Below are positions 16,751-25,944 of a DNA stretch of 64,000 bases, in pieces (positions within the stretch are counted from its first letter, which is position 1; the number at the start of each line of letters is the position of its first letter). The stretch comes from Pseudaeromonas sp038247115 (GTDB taxonomy: Bacteria > Pseudomonadota > Gammaproteobacteria > Enterobacterales > Aeromonadaceae). The translations under genes and the position numbers were made by a program. The notes beneath the pieces are model-generated. The model was not told where the DNA came from, did not search any database, and saw only the letters and a program-made list of their open reading frames with translations. The stretch lies in contig JBBRVG010000007.1 in the NCBI GenBank assembly GCA_038247115.1, positions 1-64,000 on the forward strand, in the 5' to 3' direction.

Positions 16751-17593
16751 TCATTCTGACTCTGAGGCCGGGCGCGATATCCTGGCATCCCGCAACTGAC
16801 CGATTTTGTTCCAGAGCTGCTCCACCTGCGGGCCATGCTGCTGGTAGTAGAAGGGATTGAATATCAAAAAGTAATCCTTGCGCAGCAAGGGAATGGGCAA
16901 CTTTTCAAAGCGCCCCGGAAAATGTGCGATGGCGACATCGCCCGACTCCTCCAGCGTGGCATAAGCGCAGATCCGGCCTTTTTCCAGACGTTTCAGATTA
17001 TGTTCACTGTCATTGGCACCGCTGTGGGGGATGGCCTGTTCGTCCAGATAACTGCCAATCGACCAACCCTCATTGAATCCCACCACACAGGCGTGCGGGG
17101 TGAGTGTTTGCCCATTCCAGCGGACATCGGAGCCCTGACGTCGATAGAGCACATAGTTCAGGGTGGTGACACGGCGACTGGTGTCGAGGAGGCCATTCCG
17201 CTGCGGGTAAACGAGAGCCTTGCTGCGTTCCTTGGTCCAGGAGTAGAAGAGGGCGCCATCCGTTTGCTGGTGAATAGTGGCATGGAGGACGCGTAAGTTC
17301 GGCAGTCGCTGCCAGACAATCAGGCATCCCTGCTCGCGGGCGGCTTGTGTCACCAGTTCAATGGCGCTGCCCTGGGGACCGGCACTGGGCACAGCCCGCT
17401 CTATATAGGGCGGTATGGGGTCATCATTGTAACCCAGAGTAATCAGGCACTCGGCCTGCGCCTGGGCAAGGAGCAGCCCGGTGCACAGTAAGGGCAAGAG
17501 TCCGTATCGTCGGGCGGTGCGAACGATATCTTGCTTGCTATCAGGACGGGCACGGAGCCGGGGTATAAACCGGACGTGTGGTTGCAAAGCCAT
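16751..17593 (-). CDS. Periplasmic substrate-binding protein-like, unknown ligand
   Basis: 280 residues. A hydrophobic export segment (YGLLPLLCTGLLLAQAQA) follows a rather long basic N-terminus, so the true start may be downstream of 17593. The mature part begins CLITLGYNDDPIPPYIE and contains IELVTQAAREQGC and DGALFYSWTKERSKAL, recalling the family-3 solute-binding fold that also serves in sensing proteins. No transporter genes adjoin it. It is transcribed on the same strand as hcp but upstream of it and probably separate. Confidence 0.65.
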   Translation of the reverse strand: MALQPHVRFIPRLRARPDSKQDIVRTARRYGLLPLLCTGLLLAQAQAECLITLGYNDDPIPPYIERAVPSAGPQGSAIELVTQAAREQGCLIVWQRLPNLRVLHATIHQQTDGALFYSWTKERSKALVYPQRNGLLDTSRRVTTLNYVLYRRQGSDVRWNGQTLTPHACVVGFNEGWSIGSYLDEQAIPHSGANDSEHNLKRLEKGRICAYATLEESGDVAIAHFPGRFEKLPIPLLRKDYFLIFNPFYYQQHGPQVEQLWNKIGQLRDARISRPASESE

Positions 17594-17682
17594 AGGATCA
17601 CCGGTGCTGAAACAGACCTGTTAAGAGTATAGATGCCGACCCGATAAGGGTTAGCCGCGAAGTGAGTGCTTTATGGGGCAGT

Positions 17683-18579
17683 CTAGTTATTGCCTGCGGC
17701 CAGCTTCTCGCGCAGGAAATCCAGCCAGACGCGCAATCGCGGATTACGCTGGGCATCGGAGTAGAACACCGCATTGATCGGGCGCGAGGCGCCGCTGTTG
17801 GAGCGCGCCAGCACTTCGACCAGGGCACCACTGGCTCGATCGGCCGCAGTCATAAAATCCGACAAACAGACCAGACCTTCTCCAGCCAGGGCCAGCTGAC
17901 GCAAGGTTTCGCCGCTGCTGGCGCGGATCTGGGGCGTGATGGGCAGGCGATCCCCCTGTTCACCGAGCAAAGGCCAGTGGTTGAGGTGCTCCGGCGTGAT
18001 AAAACCCAGCCGTTGGTGGCTGTCCAGATCGGCCGGCAGGTGCGGTGTTCCGGCGCGGGCCAGATAGGCGGGGGAGGCCAGGATACGCAGTCGCGAGTGT
18101 CCCAGCGGCATGGCGCGCAGTGAGGAATCAGTCAGCTCTCCGATCCGGATCGCCACATCGATGCGGCGCTCCAGCAGGTTGATAAAGCCATCTGAGCTTT
18201 CCAGATGCAGTTCTATGTCCGGATAGCGCTGACGGAATTCACCGATGATGGGCACCAGTTGATGCAGGATAAACGGCGAGGCGGCATCCACCTTGAGGAT
18301 CCCGCTGGGATGTTCACGCCGGGCCAGCAAATTACTCTCGGCGGCGCTCATTTCACTGAGGATCCGCGCCGCGCGCTCATAGAACCATTCCCCTTCCGCC
18401 GTCAGGGTCACCCGCCGCGTGGTGCGATGGAGCAAGACGGTGGCCAGCTTGGCCTCCAGCCGTTTGACGCCACGGCTGACCACCGAATTGTCGATGCCCA
18501 GATTTTCCGCCGCCTGGCGAAAACTACCGGCTTCCACCACGGCCACATAGAGGGCCAACTCATCGGAATGGGTCTTCAT
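17683..18579 (-). CDS. LysR-family transcriptional regulator
   Basis: 298 residues. The N-terminal winged helix-turn-helix is clear (ALYVAVVEAGSFRQAAENLG ... SRGVKRLEAKL), followed by a periplasmic-binding-like effector domain (HPSGILKVDAASPFILHQLVP, FINLLERRIDVAIRIGEL). This is the standard LysR length and layout, closest in feel to the CrgA/AaeR-like subgroup. It is divergent from the MFS gene with a 111-bp intergenic region, the usual setting for a LysR regulator of its neighbour. GGAGCAGCA precedes the ATG. The effector is unknown. Confidence 0.9.
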   Translation of the reverse strand: MKTHSDELALYVAVVEAGSFRQAAENLGIDNSVVSRGVKRLEAKLATVLLHRTTRRVTLTAEGEWFYERAARILSEMSAAESNLLARREHPSGILKVDAASPFILHQLVPIIGEFRQRYPDIELHLESSDGFINLLERRIDVAIRIGELTDSSLRAMPLGHSRLRILASPAYLARAGTPHLPADLDSHQRLGFITPEHLNHWPLLGEQGDRLPITPQIRASSGETLRQLALAGEGLVCLSDFMTAADRASGALVEVLARSNSGASRPINAVFYSDAQRNPRLRVWLDFLREKLAAGNN

Positions 18580-18690
18580 TGCTGCTCCAGTAACATTTTA
18601 ATTCTGATTTTATCGTCATTTTTGCACATAAACGAGCCCCTCATACTGGGCGCCATCGCGTATATCGCTCACTACGTTTAGGAGAATGTT

Positions 18691-19869
18691 ATGCCTCTGG
18701 CGCTTTTTGCTCTCACCCTCAGTGCCTTTGCCATCGGCACCACGGAATTTGTGATTGTCGGCTTGCTGCCGACCATAGCCTCACAACTGCAGGTGACTCT
18801 GCCCTCGGCCGGTTTACTGGTCAGCCTCTATGCCTTGGGGGTTGCCATAGGCGCGCCTCTGCTGACGGCTGTGACCGGGAAGTTACCCCGTAAGTGGCTG
18901 CTGGTTGGCCTGATGGCCTTGTTTACCCTGGGCAATCTTCTGGCTTGGCAGGCTCCGGATTATGGAACCCTGATCCTGGCTCGGGTGTTGACCGGCTTGG
19001 CTCATGGCGTCTTCTTCTCCATCGGCTCGACCATTGCAACCAGTCTGGTGCCCAAAGAGAAAGCCGCCAGTGCCATCGCCATCATGTTTACCGGTTTGAC
19101 GGTCGCGCTGGTCACCGGAGTACCCTTGGGGACCTGGATTGGGCAACTGTTTGGTTGGCGGGAGACCTTCCTGGTGGTTTCGGCATTGGGCCTCATCGCC
19201 TGCGTAGGTAGTTATTGCCTGATCCCGGCCCATCTCCCCCGTGGCGCTTCAGCATCCCTGCGGGATCAACTGGCCGTGCTGACTCAGCCTGCGCTGTTGC
19301 GCGTCTATGCCAAGACAGCGTTGGGTTATGGTGGTGCCTTTACCGCCTTTACCTTCCTGGCGCCGATCCTGCAACAGGTCAGCGGCTTTTCGGCTTCTGC
19401 AATCAGTGTGATCCTGCTGGTGTATGGGCTGTCCGTGGCGGTGGGTAATATCTGGGGCGGCAAGTTGGCGGATAAGAAAGGCGCCATCCCGGCGCTCAAG
19501 ATCTTGTTCTCCGGCCTGGCGGCCATTCTGCTGGCCCTGACCTTCACGGCTAGCCATCCGCTGCTGGTGGTGTTGACGGTGCTGGTGTGGGGGGCCTTTG
19601 CCTTTGGCAATGTCCCGGCACTGCAGGTATTGGTGGTGCAAGAAGCCGAGCGTCATGCACCCAATGCCGTGGATGTGGCCTCGGGGCTGAATATTGCAGC
19701 CTTCAATATCGGCATTGCTATTGGCTCTGTGGTTGGTGGTCTGGTGGTTGAACATCTGGGATTGATGCACACCCCCTGGATTGGTGCTCTGATCGTGCTG
19801 GCGGCGTTGGGATTGACCCTGGATAGCGAGCGGCGAGAGCGGCATGCGCTGGCTTCCCAATCAATTTGA
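18691..19869 (+). CDS. MFS drug/sugar efflux transporter (DHA1, YdhP/AraJ-like)
   Basis: 392 residues with twelve predicted membrane helices. The N-terminus ALFALTLSAFAIGTTEFVIVGLLP and motifs GAPLLTAVTGKLPRKWLL, LARVLTGLAHGVFFSIGS and the C-terminal DVASGLNIAAFNIGIAIGS are characteristic of DHA1-type efflux carriers such as E. coli YdhP. AGGAGAATGTT precedes the ATG. It is divergent from the LysR gene, which probably controls it. The substrate cannot be told from sequence. A strong terminator follows. Confidence 0.88.
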   Translation: MPLALFALTLSAFAIGTTEFVIVGLLPTIASQLQVTLPSAGLLVSLYALGVAIGAPLLTAVTGKLPRKWLLVGLMALFTLGNLLAWQAPDYGTLILARVLTGLAHGVFFSIGSTIATSLVPKEKAASAIAIMFTGLTVALVTGVPLGTWIGQLFGWRETFLVVSALGLIACVGSYCLIPAHLPRGASASLRDQLAVLTQPALLRVYAKTALGYGGAFTAFTFLAPILQQVSGFSASAISVILLVYGLSVAVGNIWGGKLADKKGAIPALKILFSGLAAILLALTFTASHPLLVVLTVLVWGAFAFGNVPALQVLVVQEAERHAPNAVDVASGLNIAAFNIGIAIGSVVGGLVVEHLGLMHTPWIGALIVLAALGLTLDSERRERHALASQSI

Positions 19870-19912
19870 GTCTGTTTTACTGTCTGATCCGGATCCAAGT
19901 GTTCCTATCTTC

Positions 19913-19939
19913 CGCCGCATCTCGATGCGGCGTTTTTTT
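19913..19939 (+). terminator. Rho-independent terminator of the MFS gene
   Basis: Stem CGCCGCAT / ATGCGGCG with loop CTCG, followed by seven T residues. Confidence 0.92.
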
Positions 19940-20142
19940 ATGCTGCAGGATCTTGTGGATATAGCTAACTAACCGTCTTTTATTTCTTCGCTCACAACGA
20001 TATTCTCAATGACGGAAAATCTAGTTGATTCAACCGGTTTATCGGAAGTTTTCCAGAATAACGATCGAGTCCGGAAGCCCGGGTGATAGATATGGGGTCA
20101 TGGTGTCCCGGAATGCATGCAGTCAAGAAGGATGTAGTCGAG

Positions 20143-21153
20143 ATGGTGTCAGCCCCTCAGGCCTATGAACAAGAGATGCTGCTTATGGACCCGCAATCCG
20201 AGACGACGGCTGTGTCCGCTCGCGAGTTGGCTGCGTTGAAGTCTCAACTGGCCCAGTTGCAGCAAGAAAACCGGTTGTTGCATGAGAAGCTCAATGCTGC
20301 ATTGGATGGCACTGGTCTCTGTCTGTGGCAGGGGATGATTCCCAGCGGTGAGCTGACGGTCTTTAATCTGCAGCACTTTGAAAACGGCCAAATGGCTCCG
20401 CATTTTGATCTTTGGCGTGCCAAGTTACATCCGGCGGATGCCACTGCGGCGCTGGATAGCTACTTTGGCCATCTCAAGGGGCAATATCCCTTCTACGAAG
20501 CTGAATACCGGACTTTGTCACCGGATGGCTCGGTAACCTGGCTGTGGGATCGGGGGCGGATCATAGAGCGCGACGCCAGCGGATTGCCACTGCGCATCAT
20601 GGGGGCCCACGTCGATGTCACCCAGCGCAAGGAATATGAGTTGCGACTGGCCCAGCAGGTGCAGACCGAGCCATTAACCGGCTTGTATAACCGGCAGGCG
20701 TTCTCCGAGGCGAGTCAGCGGCGCATGGAGCAGGTACAGGATGCTGCGGCCTTGCTGTTTATCGATCTGGATGACTTCAAGGCGGTGAATGATTCCCTGG
20801 GGCACTCCTGCGGGGATCGCTTGTTGCTGCGGGTTGCCGACTGGTTACGCCGTGTGACTCCTGACAGTGGTCTGCTGGCACGCATGGGTGGGGATGAGTT
20901 TGTGATCTATCTGGATCAGGATGTGAGCGAAGCCGCCGTCCGCCAGTTAGCGGGCCAGTTGTTGGCCCATAGTGCCGACTATCAGGAGCTGGATGGTCAG
21001 CCGATCCAGATCGGCATGAGTATCGGTGTGGCCATGTGGCAGGGCAATGGCATTGGTTACGACCAGGCGCTGGATTGTGCCGACCGGGCCATGTACCAGG
21101 CCAAGCAGATGGGTAAACATGGCTATCAACTAAGCTGGCTGGCTTCGGCATAA
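20143..21153 (+). CDS. PAS-GGDEF diguanylate cyclase
   Basis: 336 residues from ATG 20143, which has AAGAAGGA upstream; an in-frame GTG at 20083 is less well supported. A short coiled-coil (LAALKSQLAQLQQENRLLHEKLN) leads into a PAS_3-type sensor domain (YEAEYRTLSPDGSVTWLWDRG) and then a GGDEF domain (TGLYNRQAF, FIDLDDFKAVNDSLGH, RMGGDEFVIYL). The intact GGDEF signature predicts synthesis of cyclic di-GMP. The inhibitory RxxD site just before it is absent (TPDSG instead). No membrane segment is seen, so it should be cytosolic. The signal is unknown. Confidence 0.88.
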   Translation: MVSAPQAYEQEMLLMDPQSETTAVSARELAALKSQLAQLQQENRLLHEKLNAALDGTGLCLWQGMIPSGELTVFNLQHFENGQMAPHFDLWRAKLHPADATAALDSYFGHLKGQYPFYEAEYRTLSPDGSVTWLWDRGRIIERDASGLPLRIMGAHVDVTQRKEYELRLAQQVQTEPLTGLYNRQAFSEASQRRMEQVQDAAALLFIDLDDFKAVNDSLGHSCGDRLLLRVADWLRRVTPDSGLLARMGGDEFVIYLDQDVSEAAVRQLAGQLLAHSADYQELDGQPIQIGMSIGVAMWQGNGIGYDQALDCADRAMYQAKQMGKHGYQLSWLASA

Positions 21154-21287
21154 CCGATGGCATTCCTGCCGTCAACGGTTGGCTCAACAGGCCATCTCTC
21201 CGTGTGAACGAATGGGCATTGCGGCGCCAGCCGGTTCTTCTTCCCCCCATCGGCTCCAGCATCGATATTCGCGCGACCAGATAAGCA

Positions 21288-21311
21288 CAGGGCGGCCTAA
21301 TGGCCGCCCTG
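21288..21311. terminator. Hairpin between convergent cyclase gene and nemA
   Basis: Perfect 10-bp stem CAGGGCGGCC / GGCCGCCCTG with loop TAAT. There is no T-tract on either side, so termination strength is uncertain. Confidence 0.5.
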
Positions 21312-21349
21312 CGTGTATTCCGATTGTCGAAGTGCCGTAACCATATTCC

Positions 21350-22450
21350 TTATGGGTGACTGCGCGGGTAGTCGGTCAGGCCGTGGGCGCCGCCGCCAAA
21401 CAGGGTCGCCGGATCATGAGGGGCCCAGGGCAGCTGATGCTGGATCCGCTCTGGCAGATCCGGGTTGGCGACGAAGGGGCGGCCAAAGCCGATCAGGTCG
21501 GCCCAACCGGCGGCGATAGCGGCGCGAGCCCGCTCTGCATCGTATTTACCGGCATAGATGAGGTTATTGGGAAACGCCGCGCGCAGTGCAGCCTTGAAGG
21601 CATCTCGCATCACGGGCGCATCGTCCCAATCGGCTTCGGCAATATGCAGGTAGGCAATATCCAACTCTCCCAGCCGGGTGGCAGCGGCTGTGTAGGTCTC
21701 CTCCGGGTTGGCATCGACGGTGCCATTGAGGGTGGTGAGTGGTGCCAGCCGGACGCCGACCCGCTCGGCACCAATTTCAGCGATCACGGCGCTGGTCACC
21801 TGGCGCAAGAAGCGCAGCCGGTTTTCCAGGCTGCCGCCATAGCTGTCGGTGCGGGCATTGGAGCCGGAGTCGAGGAACTGATTGATGAGGTAGCCATTGG
21901 CGCCATGCAGCTCTATGCCATCAAAACCGGCCTCCATCGCATTGCGGGCGGCTTGACGAAATTCGGCAACCACGGTGTCGATATCCTGCTGGCTCATAGC
22001 CCGAGGAGTCGAGACCTCGACAAAGCCGGGAGCTTCGCTGCCGTTATCGATAAATACCCGCACGCCTTCGGCCTTGATGGCCGATGCCGAGAGAGGCTGG
22101 GCACCGCCGATATTATCGCTGTGGGTGACCCGGCCGACATGCCAGAGCTGGGCAAAGATCAGCCCCCCCTTGGCGTGGACCGCATCGGTGACCAGACGCC
22201 AGCCGGCTACCTGCTCGGCACTGTAGATACCCGGTGTCCAGGCGTAGCCCTTGCCCAAGGGGGAGACTTGGGTCCCCTCGCTGATGATGAGGCCGGCACT
22301 GGCCCGCTGGGCATAGTATTCAGCCATCAGCGCATTGGCCACATCGCCAGGCTGGCTGGCCCGGGAGCGGGTCATGGGCGGCATGACAATGCGGTTAGCA
22401 AGTTGGAAATGGCCCAGCCGCAGCGGGCAGAACAGGGGATCCTGAGACAT
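21350..22450 (-). CDS. nemA: Old Yellow Enzyme family flavin reductase (NemA-like)
   Basis: 366 residues. ATG 22450 is preceded by GAGGAGCTCTATC. The FMN-binding TIM barrel shows NRIVMPPMTRSRA, FAQLWHVGRVTH, FDGIELHGANGYLINQFLDS, RTDSYGGSLENRLRF and the C-terminal GFGRPFVANPDL, all typical of N-ethylmaleimide reductase/xenobiotic reductase. Such enzymes use NADPH to reduce electrophiles, including enals, nitro compounds and nitrate esters. It is 142 bp downstream of norR on the same strand, so a link to nitrosative stress is possible but inferred. Confidence 0.9.
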   Translation of the reverse strand: MSQDPLFCPLRLGHFQLANRIVMPPMTRSRASQPGDVANALMAEYYAQRASAGLIISEGTQVSPLGKGYAWTPGIYSAEQVAGWRLVTDAVHAKGGLIFAQLWHVGRVTHSDNIGGAQPLSASAIKAEGVRVFIDNGSEAPGFVEVSTPRAMSQQDIDTVVAEFRQAARNAMEAGFDGIELHGANGYLINQFLDSGSNARTDSYGGSLENRLRFLRQVTSAVIAEIGAERVGVRLAPLTTLNGTVDANPEETYTAAATRLGELDIAYLHIAEADWDDAPVMRDAFKAALRAAFPNNLIYAGKYDAERARAAIAAGWADLIGFGRPFVANPDLPERIQHQLPWAPHDPATLFGGGAHGLTDYPRSHP

Positions 22451-22592
22451 GATAGAGCTCCTCGATGGCTGACTGGTCAGCACCAGTGGATAACAGATGC
22501 TTCACTCTAGCCTGCTGGGGAGCCGGGAAAAACCGGGACTGCCGCAAAAGAGTGCTGTCCGGCGTGCAGCAATCGGCCATGGTCTTTGCGGC

Positions 22593-24167
22593 TTAAGCCA
22601 GTCCGAGGCGTTTGGCCAAGCGGTTGAGATTGGCGCGATCCAGTTGCAGCTCGCGGGCGGCGGCACTCCAGTTACCATCCTGGGCAGTGAGCGCCTGCAG
22701 GATGCGCTGTTTCTGGTAGGCATCGACGGCATCGCGCAGCGGCAACTGATCCAGGGTTGGCGTACCGGAGGTGGGGTGCTGTTCTGCTGTTCTCTCATCG
22801 GATGGGGCGGGCAATGGGCTGCTTTGGGTGTGCAGATCCAGCTGTTCGGCACGGATCAATGGCCGCTGGGCATTCTCCCGCGCCGCCTTGAGGCTGGCGC
22901 GCATCAGCAAGTGCTCCAGCTCGCGCACGTTGCCCGGCCAGTCATACTCCCGCAACCGCAGCAGTGCCAGCGGATGCAGGCCAATCTGTTTGAGCCCCAG
23001 CTTGCTACGGGCCAGATCGAGAAAGTAGCCGCACAGCAACTCCAGATCGGCGATGTGCTCGCGCAGTGGCGGCACGGCGATGGGATAGACCTTCAGCCGG
23101 TGGAAGAGGTCGGCGCGAAAACGCCCCTCGCGCACCTCCAGCTCCAGATCCCGGTTGGTGGCCGCCAGCAGCCGCACATTGACGCGGTGCGGCTTGTCGG
23201 CACCAACCCGCTGCACCTCCCCCTGTTGCAGGGCGCGCAGCAATTTGGCCTGCAAACTCAGCGCCAATTCGCCGATTTCATCGAGGAACAGGGTGCCGCC
23301 ATCGGCCAGCTCGAACTTGCCGGCTCTATCACTGATGGCGCCGGTAAAGGAGCCCTTAAGATGACCAAACAGCTCGCTTTCGGCAATCGACTCCGGCAGG
23401 GCTGCGCAATTGACATGGACCAGTGCCTGCTCGGCCCGGCGCGATTGGGCGTGCAGGGTGCGGGCGACCAGCTCCTTGCCGGTGCCGGTTTCACCTGTGA
23501 TCAGCACCGCCAAATCGGTGGCGGCGACCAGGCGGATCTCCTCCCGTAACTGCTGCAACAGGGGACTATGGCCGATAAGCTCTCCCTCCCGGCGCTGAGC
23601 TTCTTGCACCAGCTCCCGGGCCAGAGCTTTTTGTTGCTCGCTGGCCTGCTCCAGGGCGCGGATCAGCGCCACATTACGCAAGGTGGCGGCGGAGAGCGCG
23701 GCAAAGGCGGCCACCGTCATATCGTCGATGCCATCGAAGGCCCCCGGGGTCAGAGCATCCAGGGTCAGTACGCCCACCAGTTGCTGGTCCACATACAGGG
23801 CGCAGCCCATGCAGGCATGAACATCGGCCTTGCGTTCCGGATCATTGGCCAACCAGCCATCGAAGGGGTCGGGCAGTCCGGCCTCATCAGGGAAGCGCAC
23901 CGGCTCGCGGCTTTCCAGGATCCGTGCCAGCCGCGGATGCTCGCGGGGAATAAAACGCTGCCCCATCAGCTCGGGGGCCAGACCGTGCAGGGCTACCGGC
24001 AGCAGTTCACCTTCCTGCAACTTCAACAGCGCCACCGCATCGCAGGGCAGCACATCGCAGATCGCCTGTACCAGACGCTGGTATTGCAGCTCGCCGGGCA
24101 TCGAGGTCGACAAGCCGACGGCGATCTGGAGCCAGGCTTGATCGCGCGGTTGCGGGTGACGACTCAT
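22593..24167 (-). CDS. norR: Nitric-oxide-responsive sigma54 activator NorR
   Basis: 524 residues: an N-terminal GAF sensor domain (CDVLPCDAVALLKL ... RFIPREHPRLARIL ... LPDPFDG), a central AAA+ domain (GETGTGKELVA Walker A, LFLDEIGEL Walker B) and a C-terminal Fis-like helix-turn-helix (NWSAAARELQLDRANLNRLAKRLGL), collinear with E. coli NorR. It binds NO at a mononuclear iron and activates NO-detoxification genes. The usual target norVW is not in the window. The sigma54-contact loop reads GSFTGA rather than GAFTGA. Confidence 0.9.
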   Translation of the reverse strand: MSRHPQPRDQAWLQIAVGLSTSMPGELQYQRLVQAICDVLPCDAVALLKLQEGELLPVALHGLAPELMGQRFIPREHPRLARILESREPVRFPDEAGLPDPFDGWLANDPERKADVHACMGCALYVDQQLVGVLTLDALTPGAFDGIDDMTVAAFAALSAATLRNVALIRALEQASEQQKALARELVQEAQRREGELIGHSPLLQQLREEIRLVAATDLAVLITGETGTGKELVARTLHAQSRRAEQALVHVNCAALPESIAESELFGHLKGSFTGAISDRAGKFELADGGTLFLDEIGELALSLQAKLLRALQQGEVQRVGADKPHRVNVRLLAATNRDLELEVREGRFRADLFHRLKVYPIAVPPLREHIADLELLCGYFLDLARSKLGLKQIGLHPLALLRLREYDWPGNVRELEHLLMRASLKAARENAQRPLIRAEQLDLHTQSSPLPAPSDERTAEQHPTSGTPTLDQLPLRDAVDAYQKQRILQALTAQDGNWSAAARELQLDRANLNRLAKRLGLA

Positions 24168-24319
24168 CGGAATTTCCTTGATAAAAGCGGGTTATGACAG
24201 GGGGCTATGCTACCCAAAGCTGGCTTGGGAATACACGTTTGTGCTACCCGTTTGGTTGGCAACGTGAAGCGGCAGGCTCTGTGAGGCGGCAAGCACTGTG
24301 AAGCCGCTGGCAATGGCGC

Positions 24320-25057
24320 TCAGCCGATCAGCACCGGCTCGCCGAGGAACTTGGGTTGTTTGTCGAGGATGTAGACATCCAGCAGACACAGCACCCGCGC
24401 CATCAACTCGCGGATCCGGGTCTTGAGCCCCGAGTAGGCATCCACATCCCGGGCATTGAAACCGATGGCCTGAATACCGAAATGTCGGGCCAGATAGAGG
24501 GCCCGCTCATTGTGAAATTGCTGGGAGACTATGGTGTAGCTGCGTTGTCCGAATACCGCATTGGCGCGGACTATGGAGTCCAGGGTGCGAAAACCGGCGT
24601 AGTCGCTGTAGATGCGCTCCGCCGGGATCCCGGCCCGGATCAGGGCGCGGCGCATCTCGCGGGGTTCGTTATAGCTCAGAGTGGCATTGTCGCCGGAGAC
24701 CAGGAAGTAGGAGGCCTTGCCCTGCCGATAGAGCTCGGTGGCGGCGGCGATGCGGTTGTGAAAGTACTCATTGCGCCCGCCATCACTGAGAAAGCGCGAG
24801 GTGCCCAATACCACGGCGACCTTGTTGTAGGGGATGAGCGCGGCATCCTGATAACTGTACTTGCGCATATCGGAGACCAGATAGTCCGCCAGGATCACCA
24901 GCAGCATGGATGACAGCAACAGGCTCGCCGCCGTCCAGCCCAGCAGTTGCCAACCCCGGCAGTAGTGGGCGAGTCGGATGACCCGTTGGTATCCGGCAGC
25001 CATCCCCTGACGCAGGGCGTCGCGAAGTCGTTGCCGATAGAGGGGTTGCTGTGACAT
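24320..25057 (-). CDS. sanA: SanA-like DUF218 envelope protein
   Basis: 245 residues. One N-terminal membrane segment (LLGWTAASLLLSSMLLVILADYLV) anchors a DUF218 domain facing the periplasm: AVVLGTSRFL, YFHNRIAAATELYRQGKASYFLVSGDN, EPREMRRALIRAGIPAERIYSDYAG, then QQFHNERALYLARHFGI. This matches SanA, needed in enterobacteria for envelope barrier function at high temperature. The N-terminal cytoplasmic extension (about 35 residues) is longer than in E. coli. It is the last gene before the nitrogenase cluster. Confidence 0.87.
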   Translation of the reverse strand: MSQQPLYRQRLRDALRQGMAAGYQRVIRLAHYCRGWQLLGWTAASLLLSSMLLVILADYLVSDMRKYSYQDAALIPYNKVAVVLGTSRFLSDGGRNEYFHNRIAAATELYRQGKASYFLVSGDNATLSYNEPREMRRALIRAGIPAERIYSDYAGFRTLDSIVRANAVFGQRSYTIVSQQFHNERALYLARHFGIQAIGFNARDVDAYSGLKTRIRELMARVLCLLDVYILDKQPKFLGEPVLIG

Positions 25058-25194
25058 GGCTGCTGGTTAGGCTCCCGCTGTGAAACCGGATGGCGCTTAT
25101 CCGGTTCCTTGGTAGAGGCCATCAGGGTACTACCCCACGGGGGGCGGGTAAACGGGTGCTCATCCCACAGTGCGCGACAAGGGGCTGATTGCGC

Positions 25195-25216
25195 AAAAAT
25201 ACGCCAATTGCGGCGT
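25195..25216 (-). terminator. Terminator at the end of the anf operon
   Basis: On the minus strand ACGCC-GCAATT-GGCGT is followed by ATTTTTG. It lies 29 bp after the anfO stop codon. Confidence 0.65.
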
Positions 25217-25244
25217 GGCGGGAATGGGCTGTGGCGATTCGCCG

Positions 25245-25868
25245 CTAGGCCTTGCTGCGCGAGACGATGGCGATACAGCTACCATCGGCGTGACGATCGA
25301 CCCGCAGATTGAGCTGGCGGGCCGGAAACTCTCGCTCGAACCATTTGGGCACATGGTCACAAAGGATCTCCAGGCGGTCGAAGGGGTGTTGATCCAGGAT
25401 CGGATGCAGCAGTTGCTTGGAGGTGAGCCGGTTGTCCTGCGCCAGAGCCGCCTGCAGATTGATGCTATAGCAGCCTGGAGTCCCGGTGGCCTGCAGTAGC
25501 GTCTGCGCTGTCATGTCTGTCTGGCGGGTCTGAGTCTGCAGCCGTATCTGCTCCAGAACATGGCCGGGGTCACCCTCCAGCCCCCACATGGCCAGACCCA
25601 TGCCATCCAGAATCGAGCGGGCAAAGCCGTGGATGGAGCGGGCGATCAAATGCTGGCACCCTTCCAGTTGGGGCTGCAAGCCCAGCAAGCGGCTGCGGAT
25701 CTCGGTCATGCTCATGCTCTTCTCCGTCATGCCCTCCGTCAAAAAGGGGATATCACGCAGCACTTGCCACTGCCCTTGGGGGTTGTGATAAAGCCGTACC
25801 TGCACGCTGTGAAACAGATCTGCGGTGGCGCCTTGCTGATCCACCAGTGCCGCTATTTTCATCCTCAT
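25245..25868 (-). CDS. anfO: Fe-only nitrogenase accessory protein AnfO
   Basis: 207 residues. The N-terminus MKIAALVDQQGATADLFHSVQVRLYHN and the segment MTEIRSRLLGLQPQLEGCQHLIARSI, followed by a C-terminal region CYSINLQAALAQDNRLTSKQLLHPIL, match my memory of AnfO proteins (AnfO_nitrog family), which accompany Fe-only nitrogenases. In Azotobacter, AnfO is reported to keep the wrong cofactor out of the FeFe protein. GGAGTAA precedes ATG 25868; a second ATG six bases on is equally likely. It is the last gene of the operon. Identification rests on family memory and position. Confidence 0.75.
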   Translation of the reverse strand: MRMKIAALVDQQGATADLFHSVQVRLYHNPQGQWQVLRDIPFLTEGMTEKSMSMTEIRSRLLGLQPQLEGCQHLIARSIHGFARSILDGMGLAMWGLEGDPGHVLEQIRLQTQTRQTDMTAQTLLQATGTPGCYSINLQAALAQDNRLTSKQLLHPILDQHPFDRLEILCDHVPKWFEREFPARQLNLRVDRHADGSCIAIVSRSKA

Positions 25869-25944
25869 TTACTCCTTAATCCGAATGGCCATGTCCCGGT
25901 TATGCGTTGATAGGTCCCGCTCAGACGTGGGCTTGGAGTCCGTC

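Noticed and set aside
21356..22510. Plus-strand open frame (384 codons) opposite nemA
   Set aside because: Antisense shadow of a clear flavin reductase gene with conserved active-site motifs; no recognised domain.
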